Shown here one piece after another: positions 29,208-41,679 of a stretch of DNA of 64,000 nucleotides (positions are counted from its first letter, which is position 1; each line of letters starts with the position of its first letter). Both the position numbers and the translations under genes were made by a program. Source of the DNA: Sulfuritortus calidifontis. GTDB lineage: Bacteria; Pseudomonadota; Gammaproteobacteria; Burkholderiales; Thiobacillaceae. A model generated the notes under the pieces. That model worked only from the letters and a program-made list of their open reading frames with translations. It was not told the DNA's origin and did not search any database. The DNA lies in NCBI RefSeq assembly GCF_003967275.1, contig NZ_AP018721.1, positions 1,116,001 to 1,180,000 of the forward strand. Reading direction: 5' to 3'.

Positions 29208-29217
29208 ATGGGGATTG
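29208..29217 (+). pseudogene. Start of an IS-interrupted gene (only ATG and two codons remain)
   Basis: ATG GGG ATT G follows a good ribosome site and promoter, then the IS left end begins at 29218. Read-through would give about 24 residues ending inside the IS. No continuation of a coding frame is recognisable to the right of the IS, so the body of the gene was probably deleted. The gene cannot be identified. Confidence 0.5.
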
Positions 29218-29230
29218 TGAAGCCTCCTCG

Positions 29231-30223
29231 TTATTCCGTGCCACTCAGAAGTAGAGGGTTTGGGTATTTTTGCATGCGATAGGCCACCGGTGGAATCCTG
29301 CCCAGGGCTTCATGCGGTCGTTCATGGTTGTAGCGGTGCAGCCAGTCCTCCGTCAGCTTCCTGACCTCGGCCAGCGACTCGAACACATAGCAGTCCAGCA
29401 CCTCGGTCCGGTAGGAGCGGTTGAACCGTTCGATATAGGCGTTCTGGGTTGGTTTCCCCGGTTGGGTAAACATCAATTCCACCTCATTATCCCTGGCCCA
29501 CTGGGCCAGTGCCTGGCTGACCAGTTCCGGGCCGTTGTCCAGGCGTAGCCGGCGGGGCCTGCCCCGCAGTTCAATCAATTCATTCAAGGCCCGCACCACC
29601 CTGGCCGCCGGCAGGCTAGTGTCCACCTCGATACGCAGGGCCTCGCGGCTGAACTCGTCCAGGACGTTGAAGGTCCGGAAGCGCCGACCGCTCCACAGCG
29701 CATCGGCCATGAAGTCACAACTCCAAGTATCGTTCGGCAGCGCCCCGGCCACCAGAGGCTGCTTGATGCGAGCCGGCAAGCGTTTCTTGCCCCGGCGCGG
29801 CAGGTTCAGATTGAGCTGGCAATACACCCGCCACAGCACGGTCTTGCCCCAAGGCTGCTGTTGCAGCCTGAAGCTGTCATGCAGCAGGCCGAAACCATGC
29901 CGGGGATTGACCGCCATGTAGGCCTGTACCGCCTCGATGACGGCGCTGTCATCGCGCCGAACCGGCACATAGTGCCGGCTGGATCGGGCTAGCCGTACCG
30001 CCCGGCAAGCCTGGCGTTCGGACAAGCCATGCGCATCCATCAGCACGTCGGCCAACTCAATCTTGCGCGCCGGGGCTAGAGCTTTCGGGAGACAACGTCC
30101 TGCAGGGCGTTGTGCACCATGGCCAGTTCGGCATACATCTTCTTGAGCCGCGCATTCTCGGCCTGCAGGTCTCGCAACTGCTTGAGCTGGGACACTTCCA
30201 TGCCGGCGTAGGCCGACTTCCAC
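29231..30223 (-). CDS. IS3-family transposase OrfB (DDE integrase domain)
   Basis: This is the catalytic part of the transposase. The meaningful sequence starts near 30090 (KALAPARKIELADVL); the upstream portion of the open frame shadows OrfA. An HTH_21-like segment (HGLSERQACRAVRLARS) precedes the rve domain. The first Asp lies in NDTWSCDFMADAL, the second in LRLDNGPELVSQAL, and the Glu in KPTQNAYIERFNRSYR. The full DDE triad is present, so the protein may be active. It lies in the -1 frame relative to OrfA, so the product is probably an OrfAB fusion made by frameshifting. The stop is inside the left inverted repeat. Confidence 0.9.
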   Translation of the reverse strand: MEVGLRRHGSVPAQAVARPAGRECAAQEDVCRTGHGAQRPAGRCLPKALAPARKIELADVLMDAHGLSERQACRAVRLARSSRHYVPVRRDDSAVIEAVQAYMAVNPRHGFGLLHDSFRLQQQPWGKTVLWRVYCQLNLNLPRRGKKRLPARIKQPLVAGALPNDTWSCDFMADALWSGRRFRTFNVLDEFSREALRIEVDTSLPAARVVRALNELIELRGRPRRLRLDNGPELVSQALAQWARDNEVELMFTQPGKPTQNAYIERFNRSYRTEVLDCYVFESLAEVRKLTEDWLHRYNHERPHEALGRIPPVAYRMQKYPNPLLLSGTE

Positions 30224-30342
30224 TTGTAGTAGGTGGCGTCCGAGATGCCGTGCTTGCGGCAGGTTTCGCCGACCTTGGCGCCCAGTTCGACCTCCTTGAG
30301 GATCGCCACGATCTGCTGCTCGGTGAATTTCGATTTCTTCAT
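30076..30342 (-). CDS. IS3-family transposase OrfA
   Basis: This 88-residue DNA-binding part begins MKKSKFTEQQIVAILKEVE. A helix-turn-helix follows (KVGETCRKHGISDATYYKWK), then a leucine-zipper-like coiled coil (SQLKQLRDLQAENARLKKMYAEL). It ends at a TAG after CGAAAGCTC. The overlap with OrfB needs a -1 shift near CCGAAAG; the long A-run typical of IS3 slippery sites is not seen. A GGAAG ribosome site lies upstream of the ATG. Confidence 0.9.
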   Translation of the reverse strand: MKKSKFTEQQIVAILKEVELGAKVGETCRKHGISDATYYKWKSAYAGMEVSQLKQLRDLQAENARLKKMYAELAMVHNALQDVVSRKL

Positions 30343-30512
30343 GTAGAGCTTCCTTTCAGGGAAAACTCTACTTCATATTGGCCCGAATATCCGAGGAGGC
30401 TTCAATAACGACCTTTAGGCGGCCAGCCTTGCGCTTTGCCTTGGCTGGTTTTAAGACGGTCTGCATTACGCGCCCAAGTAGCACCTGCCCCACTTGTCTT
30501 TGGGGCGATAGT

Positions 30513-30812
30513 TCAGGCGGCTAGTTGCATGTCGAAGGCGGAACGGCAGAGGTCTGGCACGAAGACGCCTTCGTCGATTTTCGGGAAATATAGATCGTAG
30601 CCATCGCCGAGGATTTGAACGCCACTGAGGTCAGCACCTTCAGGAAGGTTCAGCAAGGACGGGGAAATGGATAACTCGGCGCCGGTCGAGAGTTCGATGA
30701 CCAGACGCTTGCGCTCGATATCAAATCGGGCGGAAATCGCCCGCGGTTCGTGTCCGGCAAGATCCTCGCCGCGCCGGATGGCAGCCTCGATTGTGCGATC
30801 AAGATCGTCCAT
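30513..30812 (-). CDS. DUF2442-domain protein
   Basis: This 99-residue acidic protein belongs to a family often found next to DUF4160. It shows ISARFDIERKRLVIELSTGAE and LLNLPEGADLSGVQILGDGYDLYFPKID, the latter typical of the DUF2442 C-terminal half. ATG 30812 has GGGAG 7 bp upstream; an ATG 21 bp earlier is also in frame. It overlaps the DUF4160 stop by 14 bp. The pair resembles a toxin-antitoxin-type arrangement, but a function is not established. Confidence 0.75.
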   Translation of the reverse strand: MDDLDRTIEAAIRRGEDLAGHEPRAISARFDIERKRLVIELSTGAELSISPSLLNLPEGADLSGVQILGDGYDLYFPKIDEGVFVPDLCRSAFDMQLAA

Positions 30813-31047
30813 GAATATTCTCCCATCCTTCACATAACTGGCTGAGTTCCGCCGCGATTACTTCCATGAGGCGCCGCATGGTCGGTTTGTCGATGCCTCG
30901 GATATCGAGCGGGACTGGCGGACCGCTGGGGCAGTTCAGCAGCACCTTGGCCCGCCCATTGGGTCCGACGAGATGAGCATGGGCGGGCGGGTGGTCGTGA
31001 GTATAAATCATGACAATCCAGCCGCCGATCCTGAGGATGGTTCCCAC
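30799..31047 (-). CDS. DUF4160-domain protein
   Basis: The 82 residues begin with GTILRIGGWIVMIYTHDHPPAHAHLVG. The His-Pro-rich DHPPAHAH motif is the DUF4160 signature. The rest includes LNCPSGPPVPLDIRGIDKPTMRRLMEVI. The GTG start at 31047 is only 15 bp after the clpA stop on the same strand, so it is probably transcribed with clpS-clpA. It overlaps the downstream DUF2442 gene. A toxin-like role is a family-level guess only. Confidence 0.75.
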   Translation of the reverse strand: MGTILRIGGWIVMIYTHDHPPAHAHLVGPNGRAKVLLNCPSGPPVPLDIRGIDKPTMRRLMEVIAAELSQLCEGWENIHGRS

Positions 31048-31062
31048 CAGCCGGCCTGCGGC

Positions 31063-33333
31063 TCAAACCACCGCCGCTGCCTCTTCCTCGAACACCAGCC
31101 TGGCCTTGCCTGTCTCGTCGACGTCGACGGTGACGTGGCCGCCGTTGGCCAGGCGGCCGAACAGCAGCTCGTCGGCCAGGGCCTTGCGGATGGTCTCCTG
31201 GATCAGGCGGGCCATGGGGCGGGCGCCCATGAGCGGGTCGTAGCCTTCCTTGGCCAGCCAGCTGCGCAGGGCCTCGGTGAACTGGGCCTCGACCTTCTTG
31301 GCGTGCAGCTGCTCTTCCAGTTGCATGAGGAATTTGTCGACCACGCGCAGGATGACGGCCTCGCTCAAGGGGGCGAAGGAGATGGTGGCGTCCAGCCGGT
31401 TGCGGAACTCGGGCGAGAACAGGCGCTTGATTTCTGCCATCTCGTCGCCGGCAGCCTTGGTCTCGGTGAAGCCGATGCTGGCCTTGCTCAGCGATTCGGC
31501 GCCGGCGTTGGTGGTCATGATGATCACCACATTGCGGAAATCGGCCTTGCGTCCGTTGTTGTCGGTGAGCGTGCCGTGGTCCATCACCTGGAGCAGGACA
31601 TTGAAGATGTCCGGGTGGGCCTTCTCGATCTCGTCCAGGAGCAGGACGGAATAGGGGTGCTTGGTGATCGCCTCGGTCAGCAAACCGCCCTGTTCGAAGC
31701 CGACGTAGCCGGGGGGCGCGCCGATCAGGCGGGAGACGGCATGGCGCTCCATGTATTCGGACATGTCGAAGCGGATCAACTCCACTCCTAATGTGTAGGC
31801 CAGCTGGCGGGCGACCTCAGTCTTGCCGACGCCGGTGGGGCCGGAGAACAGGAAAGAGCCGATCGGCTTTTGCGGATTGCCCAGGCCCGAGCGCGACAGC
31901 TTGATCGCGGTGGCCAGGGCGTCGATCGCCGGGTCCTGTCCGAAGACCACGGCCTTGAGGTCGCGGTCCAGGTTCTTCAGGGCGTTACGCTCGTCGCTGG
32001 CCACGGTCTTGGCCGGGATGCGGGCGATCTTGGCGACGATGTCCTCGATCTCCTTGTTGGTGATGACCTTCTTCTGCTTCGACTTGGGCTGGATGCGCTG
32101 GGCGGCGCCGGCCTCGTCGATCACGTCGATGGCCTTGTCCGGCAGGTGGCGGTCGTTGATGAAGCGGGCCGACAGCTCGGCCGCCGTGGCCAGGGCCTGC
32201 TGGGTGTATTTGATGCCGTGGTGGGCCTCGAAGCGCGACTTCAGGCCCTTGAGTATGGCGATGGTCTCCTCGACCGAGGGTTCCTTGACGTCGATCTTCT
32301 GGAAACGGCGGGAGAGGGCGTGGTCCTTCTCGAAGATGCCGCGGTATTCGTTGTAGGTGGTGGCACCGATGCAGCGCAGCTGGCCCGAGGAGAGGGCGGG
32401 CTTGAGCAGGTTGGAGGCATCGAGCGTACCGCCCGAAGCTGCACCGGCGCCAATGAGGGTATGGATCTCGTCGATGAACAGGATGCCGTTTTCCTGGCCG
32501 GCCAGCTGCTTGAGCACGGCCTTCAGCCGCTGCTCGAAGTCGCCGCGGTATTTGGTGCCGGCGAGCAGGGCGCCCATGTCGAGGGCGTAGACGGTGGCGC
32601 CGTTCAGCACCTCGGGCACCTCTTCCTGGACGATGCGCCGGGCCAGGCCTTCGGCGATGGCGGTCTTGCCGACGCCGGCCTCGCCGACCAGCAGGGGGTT
32701 GTTCTTGCGCCGGCGGCAAAGGGTCTGGATCACCCGTTCCAGTTCCAGGTCGCGTCCGATCAGCGGGTCGACCTTGCCGGCCAGGGCCTGGGCGTTGAGG
32801 TTGATGGTGAAGGCCTCCAGCGGCGAGCCGGTGACGTTCTCGGCGTCCTGCTCCTGCGCCGGCTCGGCCCGGCTGCTGCTGGCCGGGGCGCTTTCCTGCG
32901 GGGCCTTGGCGATGCCGTGCGAGATGTAGTTGACCACGTCGAGCCGGGTGACACCCTGCTGGTTGAGGTAGTGCAGGGCGTGCGAGTCCTTCTCGCCGAA
33001 GATGGCGACCAGGACGTTGGCGCCGGTGACCTCTTTCTTGCCCGAGGACTGCACGTGCAGGATGGCGCGCTGGATGACGCGCTGGAAGCCGAGCGTGGGC
33101 TGGGTGTCGACCTCGCCGGTGCCGGGCACCCGCGGGGTGTGCTTTTCAATGAAGTCGGTCAGGCTGCGGCGCAGCTCTTCGATGTTGGCGGTGCAGGCGC
33201 GCAGCACCTCGGCGGCGGAGGGATTGTCCAGCATGGCCAGCAGCAGGTGCTCCACGGTGATGAACTCGTGGCGCTTCTGCCTGGCCTCCATGAAGGCCAT
33301 GTGCAGGCTGACTTCCAGTTCCTGGGCAATCAT
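31063..33333 (-). CDS. clpA: ATP-dependent Clp protease ATP-binding subunit ClpA
   Basis: This AAA+ unfoldase feeds substrates to ClpP, including N-degron proteins delivered by ClpS. The 756 residues comprise an N-domain ([20 protein letters not shown]). The first AAA module has Walker [16 protein letters not shown] and Walker [10 protein letters not shown]. The second has [15 protein letters not shown] and [15 protein letters not shown]. Length equals E. coli ClpA (758). I chose ATG 33333, which overlaps the clpS stop as ATGA. A longer frame upstream only shadows clpS. Confidence 0.97.
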   Translation of the reverse strand: MIAQELEVSLHMAFMEARQKRHEFITVEHLLLAMLDNPSAAEVLRACTANIEELRRSLTDFIEKHTPRVPGTGEVDTQPTLGFQRVIQRAILHVQSSGKKEVTGANVLVAIFGEKDSHALHYLNQQGVTRLDVVNYISHGIAKAPQESAPASSSRAEPAQEQDAENVTGSPLEAFTINLNAQALAGKVDPLIGRDLELERVIQTLCRRRKNNPLLVGEAGVGKTAIAEGLARRIVQEEVPEVLNGATVYALDMGALLAGTKYRGDFEQRLKAVLKQLAGQENGILFIDEIHTLIGAGAASGGTLDASNLLKPALSSGQLRCIGATTYNEYRGIFEKDHALSRRFQKIDVKEPSVEETIAILKGLKSRFEAHHGIKYTQQALATAAELSARFINDRHLPDKAIDVIDEAGAAQRIQPKSKQKKVITNKEIEDIVAKIARIPAKTVASDERNALKNLDRDLKAVVFGQDPAIDALATAIKLSRSGLGNPQKPIGSFLFSGPTGVGKTEVARQLAYTLGVELIRFDMSEYMERHAVSRLIGAPPGYVGFEQGGLLTEAITKHPYSVLLLDEIEKAHPDIFNVLLQVMDHGTLTDNNGRKADFRNVVIIMTTNAGAESLSKASIGFTETKAAGDEMAEIKRLFSPEFRNRLDATISFAPLSEAVILRVVDKFLMQLEEQLHAKKVEAQFTEALRSWLAKEGYDPLMGARPMARLIQETIRKALADELLFGRLANGGHVTVDVDETGKARLVFEEEAAAVV

Positions 33334-33641
33334 CGATCTTCCTCCAAAACGCATTGCAAGGGGTGCTGGTGGCTGCGGGCATAGTCGGTGACCTGGTTGA
33401 CCTTGGTCTCGGCGATGTCGCGGGGGAACACACCACACAACCCGGCACCCTCATTATGCACTTTGAGCATGATGACGGTGGCTTGTTCGCGGCCCATATG
33501 GAAAAAATGTTCCAGAACCTTGACCACGAAATCCATCGGGGTGAAATCGTCGTTCAACAACAACACCCGGTACAAAGGGGGCGGCGGAGCCTTGACCCGC
33601 TCGACCTCCAGCAGGCTTTCGTCCTGATGCTGCACAGCCAT
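33330..33641 (-). CDS. clpS: ATP-dependent Clp protease adaptor ClpS
   Basis: ClpS binds N-degron substrates and the ClpA N-domain. The 103 residues have a disordered N-terminal arm with PPPP, then [41 protein letters not shown], and a conserved C-terminal [13 protein letters not shown] 33641 was preferred over TTG at 33656. Tight overlap with clpA is the universal arrangement. Confidence 0.96.
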   Translation of the reverse strand: MAVQHQDESLLEVERVKAPPPPLYRVLLLNDDFTPMDFVVKVLEHFFHMGREQATVIMLKVHNEGAGLCGVFPRDIAETKVNQVTDYARSHQHPLQCVLEEDR

Positions 33642-33709
33642 CGGCACACACTTCAAGTTAGCTAATAGTTACCTCATTTTGAAGGCGGCTGGATTTTTTG
33701 CAAGGGCTG

Positions 33710-33738
33710 TTGACGGCCTGGCTGGCAGCCGGTTAAAT
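33710..33738 (+). promoter_or_regulatory. Promoter of the cold-shock gene
   Basis: TTGACG (33710-33715) and TTAAAT (33733-33738) are separated by 17 bp. The start point near 33745 gives an 89-nt leader before ATG 33834, which suits the structured leaders of cold-shock genes. The ribosome site AGGAG lies at 33819-33823. Confidence 0.68.
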
Positions 33739-33833
33739 GCGGCTGTTCGCTGCCCGATTGGCGTATTTCCCTGCAATCGCCAAGGGCAAACGGGCGAGCT
33801 TTTCATCTTGTTGTCATTAGGAGTGTTTTTGGT

Positions 33834-34037
33834 ATGGCTACCGGTATCGTCAAGTGGTTCAATGACTCCAAAGGTTATGGCTTTATCACCCCCGACGGTG
33901 GCGGCGAAGATCTGTTCGCCCATTTCTCCGCGATCAACATGTCCGGCTTCAAGACCCTGAAAGAGGGCCAGCGCGTCTCCTTCGAGATCGCCGAAGGCCC
34001 CAAGGGCAAGCAAGCCGCCAACATCCAAGCCGCTTAA
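33834..34037 (+). CDS. Cold-shock protein (CspA family)
   Basis: This 67-residue nucleic-acid chaperone has a single cold-shock domain. [22 protein letters not shown] carries RNP1 (GYGFI) and DLFAHFSAI carries RNP2. Length and sequence are typical of CspA/CspE/CspD types. It is preceded by its own promoter and an 89-nt leader. A small AGCGGCA/TGCCGCT hairpin (34050-34069) follows but lacks a T-tract. Confidence 0.96.
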   Translation: MATGIVKWFNDSKGYGFITPDGGGEDLFAHFSAINMSGFKTLKEGQRVSFEIAEGPKGKQAANIQAA

Positions 34038-34126
34038 TCCCGCTCCCGCAGCGGCAGGCTATTGCCGCTAGCGTGCGGTGCACCCTGTGCTAGATTCAAA
34101 CGAGAGTCTGGCGCGGAGGTAATGCT

Positions 34127-34315
34127 ATGCGCGCAGTGGGTGAAAAACAGGCCGACCTGCCCAGTGAGCCAGGCAGGCGGCATGTGCATGAATTGCTGAA
34201 TGGGCTGGATCGCCTGCGCCCGGAACTGGGCACCCTGGCGGATGAATTGATTTGTCTGCTGCAAGGCGGCAGCCCTGCCGACGCCGAAGTCGAACAGGAA
34301 CTGCCTGAGGCCTGA
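34127..34315 (+). CDS. Small hypothetical protein, 62 residues
   Basis: I do not recognise this protein. It has a strong GGAGG ribosome site 7 bp before ATG 34127, good evidence that it is translated. The sequence is soluble and acidic, with a helical middle (HVHELLNGLDRLRPELGTLADELICLL) and a negatively charged tail (DAEVEQELPEA). No signal peptide or membrane helix is seen. It lies between the cold-shock gene and the converging icd, 9 bp from the icd stop. Confidence 0.65.
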   Translation: MRAVGEKQADLPSEPGRRHVHELLNGLDRLRPELGTLADELICLLQGGSPADAEVEQELPEA

Positions 34316-34324
34316 GCCGGCGGC

Positions 34325-35575
<1,251 letters not shown>

Positions 35576-35610
35576 GATGACTCCTGGAATCAATACATTA
35601 CGAAGACGCG

Positions 35611-36186
35611 ATGGCGCGCATCATTCTGTTCAACAAACCCTATGGGGTGCTCAGCCAGTTCACTTCTGAGGACGGCCACCCCGGGCTGAAGGAGTTCATC
35701 CCCCTGGCGAGGGTGTACGCCGCGGGCCGGCTCGATGCGGACAGCGAAGGCCTGCTCATTTTAACCGATGACGGCCGGCTCCAGCACCGGCTGACCGACC
35801 CCCGGCACAAGCTGGCCAAGACCTATTGGGTTCAGGTCGAGGGCGAGCCGGACGAGGCGGCGCTGGAGTCCCTGCGGCGCGGATTGGACCTGGGCGATTT
35901 CGTCACCCGTCCGGCCCGGGCAAAGCGCATCGAAGAGCCGGCCGGGCTGTGGCCGCGCAACCCGCCGGTCCGCTTCCGCAAAAGCGTGCCGACCAGCTGG
36001 ATCGAGCTGACCATCGCCGAGGGCAAGAACCGGCAGGTGCGGCGGATGACGGCCAAGGTGGGCTTCCCGACTTTGCGCCTGATCCGGGCGCGCATAGGCG
36101 ACTATGCGCTGGACGGCCTGGCGCCGGGCGAGTGGCGGGAGGTCGGCGCGGCAGCGGCAGCCAAGGCCGCCAAAGGCTGGGCTTAG
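35611..36186 (+). CDS. rluE: 23S rRNA pseudouridine synthase, RluE type (position 2457)
   Basis: The 191 residues form a single catalytic domain without an S4 domain. [14 protein letters not shown] is followed by the catalytic-aspartate motif [17 protein letters not shown] near 40-56, then [11 protein letters not shown] and [23 protein letters not shown]. Divergent placement next to icd matches E. coli rluE. The final TAG overlaps the stop of the converging deaminase gene. Confidence 0.93.
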   Translation: MARIILFNKPYGVLSQFTSEDGHPGLKEFIPLARVYAAGRLDADSEGLLILTDDGRLQHRLTDPRHKLAKTYWVQVEGEPDEAALESLRRGLDLGDFVTRPARAKRIEEPAGLWPRNPPVRFRKSVPTSWIELTIAEGKNRQVRRMTAKVGFPTLRLIRARIGDYALDGLAPGEWREVGAAAAAKAAKGWA

Positions 36187-37505
36187 GCCGAGAGTTTTTG
36201 CTGCCAGTAATGGGCGCGGCCGACGACCTCGGCCTCATCCAGGGTCAGGCAGGTCCTGTCTTTCACCACGGCCTGGCCGGCCACCCAGACGTGGCTGACC
36301 TCCTGGCGGCCGGCGCTGTAGACCAGCTGGGAGATGGGGTCGTAGCAGGGCTGGGTGTGGGGGCCGGACAGGTCCACCGCCACCACATCGGCCTGCTTGC
36401 CGACCTCGAGCGAGCCGATGCGGTCGTCCAGCCCCAGGGCGCGGGCGCCGTTCAGGGTGGCCATGCGCAGGGCGTAGTGGGCGGGCACGATCTCGGCCTT
36501 GCCCGACATGCCCTTGGCCAAGAGCGCGGCCAGCCGCATCTCCTGCCAGCAGTCGAGCCGGTTGTTGCTGGCCGAGCCGTCGGTGCCGATGCCGACGTTG
36601 ATGCCCCTGGCCAGCAGCGCGGCCTTGGGCGCGACGCCGTTGGCCAGCTTGAGGTTGGAGGTCGGGCAGTGGGCGATGTGGCAGTTATGCTCGGCCAGGA
36701 GGTCGATCTCCTCGTTCAAGAGGTGGATGGCATGCACGCCGATGAACTCCGGCCCGAGCAGGCCCAGGTGGCGCAGACGCTCGATCGGCCGCACGCCATA
36801 CTGCTCCAGGCTCTGGTGGATCTCGTCGTGGGTCTCGTGGATGTGGATGTGGATCGCCAGGTCCAGCTGCTTGGCGTAGGTCAGCACCTTCTCCAGGCTG
36901 CGGTCGCTGGTGGAATAGGGGGCATGGGGCGCCAGGCAGAACGAGACCAGGGGGTGGTCGCGCATGGCGTCGCGCAGGGCCAGCCCCTTGTTCAGATAGC
37001 CGTCGAGGTCGGCCGCATAGTTGGAGGGGAAGTCGATGACGATGATGCCGGCCGCGATGCGCTGCCCGGCCTCGGTCGCGGCCTGGACCGCCGCCTCCGG
37101 GAAGAAATACATGTCGTTGAAGCAGGTGATGCCGCCCTGGAGCATTTCCAGGCAGGCCAGGCGGCTGCCGTCGTAGACGAATTCCGGCGACAGCCAGCGT
37201 TTTTCCGCCGGCCAGATGTGTTCGGTGAGCCAGGTCATCAGCGGCAGGTCGTCGGCAAAGCCGCGCAGCAGGGTCATCGCGGCATGGGTGTGCAGGTTGA
37301 TCAGGCCCGGGATCAGGACATGGTCGGGCAGGCGCTGGTGCTGTCCGGCCTCGAATCCGGCATCGGCCTGGGCCCAGGGCAGCAGGGCGACGATGCGGCC
37401 GTCCCGGATCAGCAGGCTATGCTCCGGCAGGACGACCCCATCGGGCTCCACCGGGACGATCCAACCCGCGTCGATGCGGGTATCCACCGCTTGTTTGTTG
37501 GTCAT
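36183..37505 (-). CDS. mtaD: 5-methylthioadenosine/S-adenosylhomocysteine deaminase (TRZ/ATZ amidohydrolase)
   Basis: It deaminates 5'-methylthioadenosine and related adenosines, part of MTA salvage via methylthioinosine. The 440 residues contain the metal-site motif [14 protein letters not shown] (about H72, H74), [30 protein letters not shown], and [18 protein letters not shown]. These fit the MTA/SAH deaminase subgroup. Its neighbourhood to gyrA also occurs in pseudomonads, where an MTA deaminase is characterised. Substrate specificity is inferred. ATG 37505 faces the gyrA leader. Confidence 0.86.
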   Translation of the reverse strand: MTNKQAVDTRIDAGWIVPVEPDGVVLPEHSLLIRDGRIVALLPWAQADAGFEAGQHQRLPDHVLIPGLINLHTHAAMTLLRGFADDLPLMTWLTEHIWPAEKRWLSPEFVYDGSRLACLEMLQGGITCFNDMYFFPEAAVQAATEAGQRIAAGIIVIDFPSNYAADLDGYLNKGLALRDAMRDHPLVSFCLAPHAPYSTSDRSLEKVLTYAKQLDLAIHIHIHETHDEIHQSLEQYGVRPIERLRHLGLLGPEFIGVHAIHLLNEEIDLLAEHNCHIAHCPTSNLKLANGVAPKAALLARGINVGIGTDGSASNNRLDCWQEMRLAALLAKGMSGKAEIVPAHYALRMATLNGARALGLDDRIGSLEVGKQADVVAVDLSGPHTQPCYDPISQLVYSAGRQEVSHVWVAGQAVVKDRTCLTLDEAEVVGRAHYWQQKLSA

Positions 37506-37694
37506 GGCCTTGCATCCTAAGGGCGGGGCGGTCGGCTGGCAACCGCCGGCCCCCGGCCTGGGGCCGCTTGGGCCGTCCGGTCCTTGTCCGGCGGGGCTTC
37601 CCGGCCGGTCACAGGGGCTGGGGCGGGCAGGGCGAACATGGTAGAATTCGCCAGCTAAACAACCGATAACGACGAGACGTCAACGACCCCGCCA
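37506..37694. other. Divergent intergenic region, mtaD and gyrA
   Basis: This is 189 bp of GC-rich non-coding DNA. TAGAAT (37642-37647) could be a -10 for gyrA, but no good -35 is seen. GGTCGG and CCGGCC words give several small inverted repeats. Nothing else can be assigned. Confidence 0.4.
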
Positions 37695-40241
<2,547 letters not shown>

Positions 40242-40264
40242 GTCCGGTCCGGAGCTGGAAAACG

Positions 40265-40293
40265 AAAGGGGCGACCTCGCGGTCGCCCCTTTT
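40265..40293 (+). terminator. Rho-independent terminator after gyrA (bidirectional with hfq)
   Basis: AAAGGGGCGACC (40265-40276) pairs with GGTCGCCCCTTT (40281-40292) around loop TCGC. T's and A's flank the stem on the two sides, so it can end both gyrA and the converging hfq. Confidence 0.92.
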
Positions 40294-40313
40294 CATTGGA
40301 TGTGGCGAAAGAC

Positions 40314-40577
40314 TTACTCGGCGGCCGGTGCCTTGGGCGCCTGACCAGGCAGGTTCAGGTTGATCTGCTTGGACGGCGAGACGGTGGAGATGGCGTGCTT
40401 GAAGATCGCCTGCACCGCCTGATCGTGACCGCGCAACAGGACCATGTACTGGTCGAAGGATTCGATGCGGCCGACCAGCTTGATGCCGTTGACCAGGAAG
40501 ACCGAGACGGTGACGTGTTCTTTGCGCAGGGTGTTGAGGAAGAGATCCTGCAGGTTGTGTCGTTCTTTATCGCTCAT
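40314..40577 (-). CDS. hfq: RNA chaperone Hfq, divergent form
   Basis: This is an Sm-like RNA chaperone. The 87 residues carry the Sm1 region [21 protein letters not shown] and the Sm2 signature [11 protein letters not shown] with the proximal-site Lys-His. It departs from common Hfq in [13 protein letters not shown] (rim residues RK-EH where RRER is usual), VSVFL (Phe for the distal-site Tyr), and a charged loop [11 protein letters not shown] between Sm motifs. It is not next to miaA/hflX, where proteobacterial hfq normally sits. A second paralogue elsewhere in the genome is therefore possible. Confidence 0.85.
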   Translation of the reverse strand: MSDKERHNLQDLFLNTLRKEHVTVSVFLVNGIKLVGRIESFDQYMVLLRGHDQAVQAIFKHAISTVSPSKQINLNLPGQAPKAPAAE

Positions 40578-40701
40578 GATTATTTATTGTGAATACGGGG
40601 CCGGAAAAGAGTTTGCATCATAGCATAGGGCCTGTGGGGTGCTTGCAATTGTCGCGCGCGGCCCCACTTTGCTCATGGATGATTGGGGTGTATGCAACAT
40701 C

Positions 40702-41652
40702 ATGAAATATAAGGACTATTACAAGATCCTCGGCGTCGAGCGCGGGGCCTCGGTCGATGAGATCAAGAAGGCCTACCGCAAGCTCGCCCGCAAGTATCAC
40801 CCGGACGTGTCCAAGGAGCAGCAGGCCGAGGAGCGCTTCAAGGAAGTGAACGAGGCCAACGACGTGCTGAGCGACCCGGAGAAGCGGGCGGCCTACGACC
40901 AGCTGGGCTATTACCAGAGCGGCCAGGAGTTCCGGCCGCCGCCGGGCTGGGGCGAGCGTTTCGGCGGCGGCTTCGGCGGGGCCGACATGGGCGGCATGGA
41001 CTTCGGCGATTTCTTCGCCCAGATGTTCGGCGGCATGGGTGGCATGCACGGCGGTCGCGGCTTCGGCGGGACGCGTGGCTTTCACCGCGCGGCCAAGGGC
41101 CGTGACGTCGAGGCCAGCATCCAGATCAGCCTGGAAGAGGCCTTTCACGGCTGCGAGCGCAGCCTGAACCTCACCTCACCCGGCCAGGCCGGGCGCACGG
41201 TGAAGGTGCGCATCCCCGCCGGCGCCTTGCCGGGCATGCGGCTGCGGGTGCCGGGCAAGGGCGGGGCCAGTCCGTATGGTTCGGGCCAGCACGGGCCGGC
41301 CGGGGACCTTTACTTGAACATCGAGATCGCGCCGCACGCGCTCTACCGGCTGGAAGACAAGGACATCGTGCTGGAGACGCCGATCGCGCCCTGGGAGGCG
41401 GCCCTGGGCACCACGATCACGGTGCCGACCCTGACCGGTTCGGTGCGGCTGAAGGTGCCGGCCGGCGCGCGCAGCGGCCAGAAATTGAGGCTGGCCGGCA
41501 AGGGCATGCCAAGTTCAAAGGGGGCGGGGAATTTCTACGTGCTCTTGCAGATCGTGCTGCCGGGCGAGTTGAGCGAGGAAGAGAAAAGGCTGTACGAAAA
41601 GTTGCAGGCGCTGTCGCGGTTCGATCCGCGCCCGCAGTTTCCCAAGGACTGA
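40702..41652 (+). CDS. cbpA: DnaJ-class co-chaperone, CbpA type
   Basis: The 316 residues start with a J domain ([25 protein letters not shown] in KYHPDVSK near 34). A Gly/Phe/Met-rich linker follows (about 75-130). The C-terminal substrate-binding domains lack the DnaJ zinc finger ([14 protein letters not shown], then [23 protein letters not shown]). This layout is CbpA/DnaJ type II. The start at 40702 is the J-domain methionine; the frame remains open 63 bp upstream. No cbpM modulator gene follows. Confidence 0.9.
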   Translation: MKYKDYYKILGVERGASVDEIKKAYRKLARKYHPDVSKEQQAEERFKEVNEANDVLSDPEKRAAYDQLGYYQSGQEFRPPPGWGERFGGGFGGADMGGMDFGDFFAQMFGGMGGMHGGRGFGGTRGFHRAAKGRDVEASIQISLEEAFHGCERSLNLTSPGQAGRTVKVRIPAGALPGMRLRVPGKGGASPYGSGQHGPAGDLYLNIEIAPHALYRLEDKDIVLETPIAPWEAALGTTITVPTLTGSVRLKVPAGARSGQKLRLAGKGMPSSKGAGNFYVLLQIVLPGELSEEEKRLYEKLQALSRFDPRPQFPKD

Positions 41653-41679
41653 GCCCGGGAAACTGCGGCCAGTCGAGGC

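Larger units (their letters stand above)
29218..30404 (-). mobile_element. IS3-family insertion sequence, IS407-like group, 1187 bp
   Basis: The ends are a perfect 13-bp inverted repeat, TGAAGCCTCCTCG at 29218 and its complement CGAGGAGGCTTCA ending at 30404. The similarity extends imperfectly to about 30 bp (both contain GAAGTAGAG). Two overlapping minus-strand frames encode the OrfA and OrfB transposase parts. Flanking 4-bp sequences (ATTG left, ATAA right) do not match, so no target duplication is seen. It lies between the truncated gene start and the DUF2442 gene. Confidence 0.92.

Noticed and set aside
30405-30520. Possible integron attC-like site right of the IS (TAACG...TTAGGCGG...GTTCAGGCGGC)
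   Set aside because: The terminal motifs do not fit RYYYAAC/GTTRRRY and no convincing paired inner arms are visible. No integrase or cassette arrangement is present.
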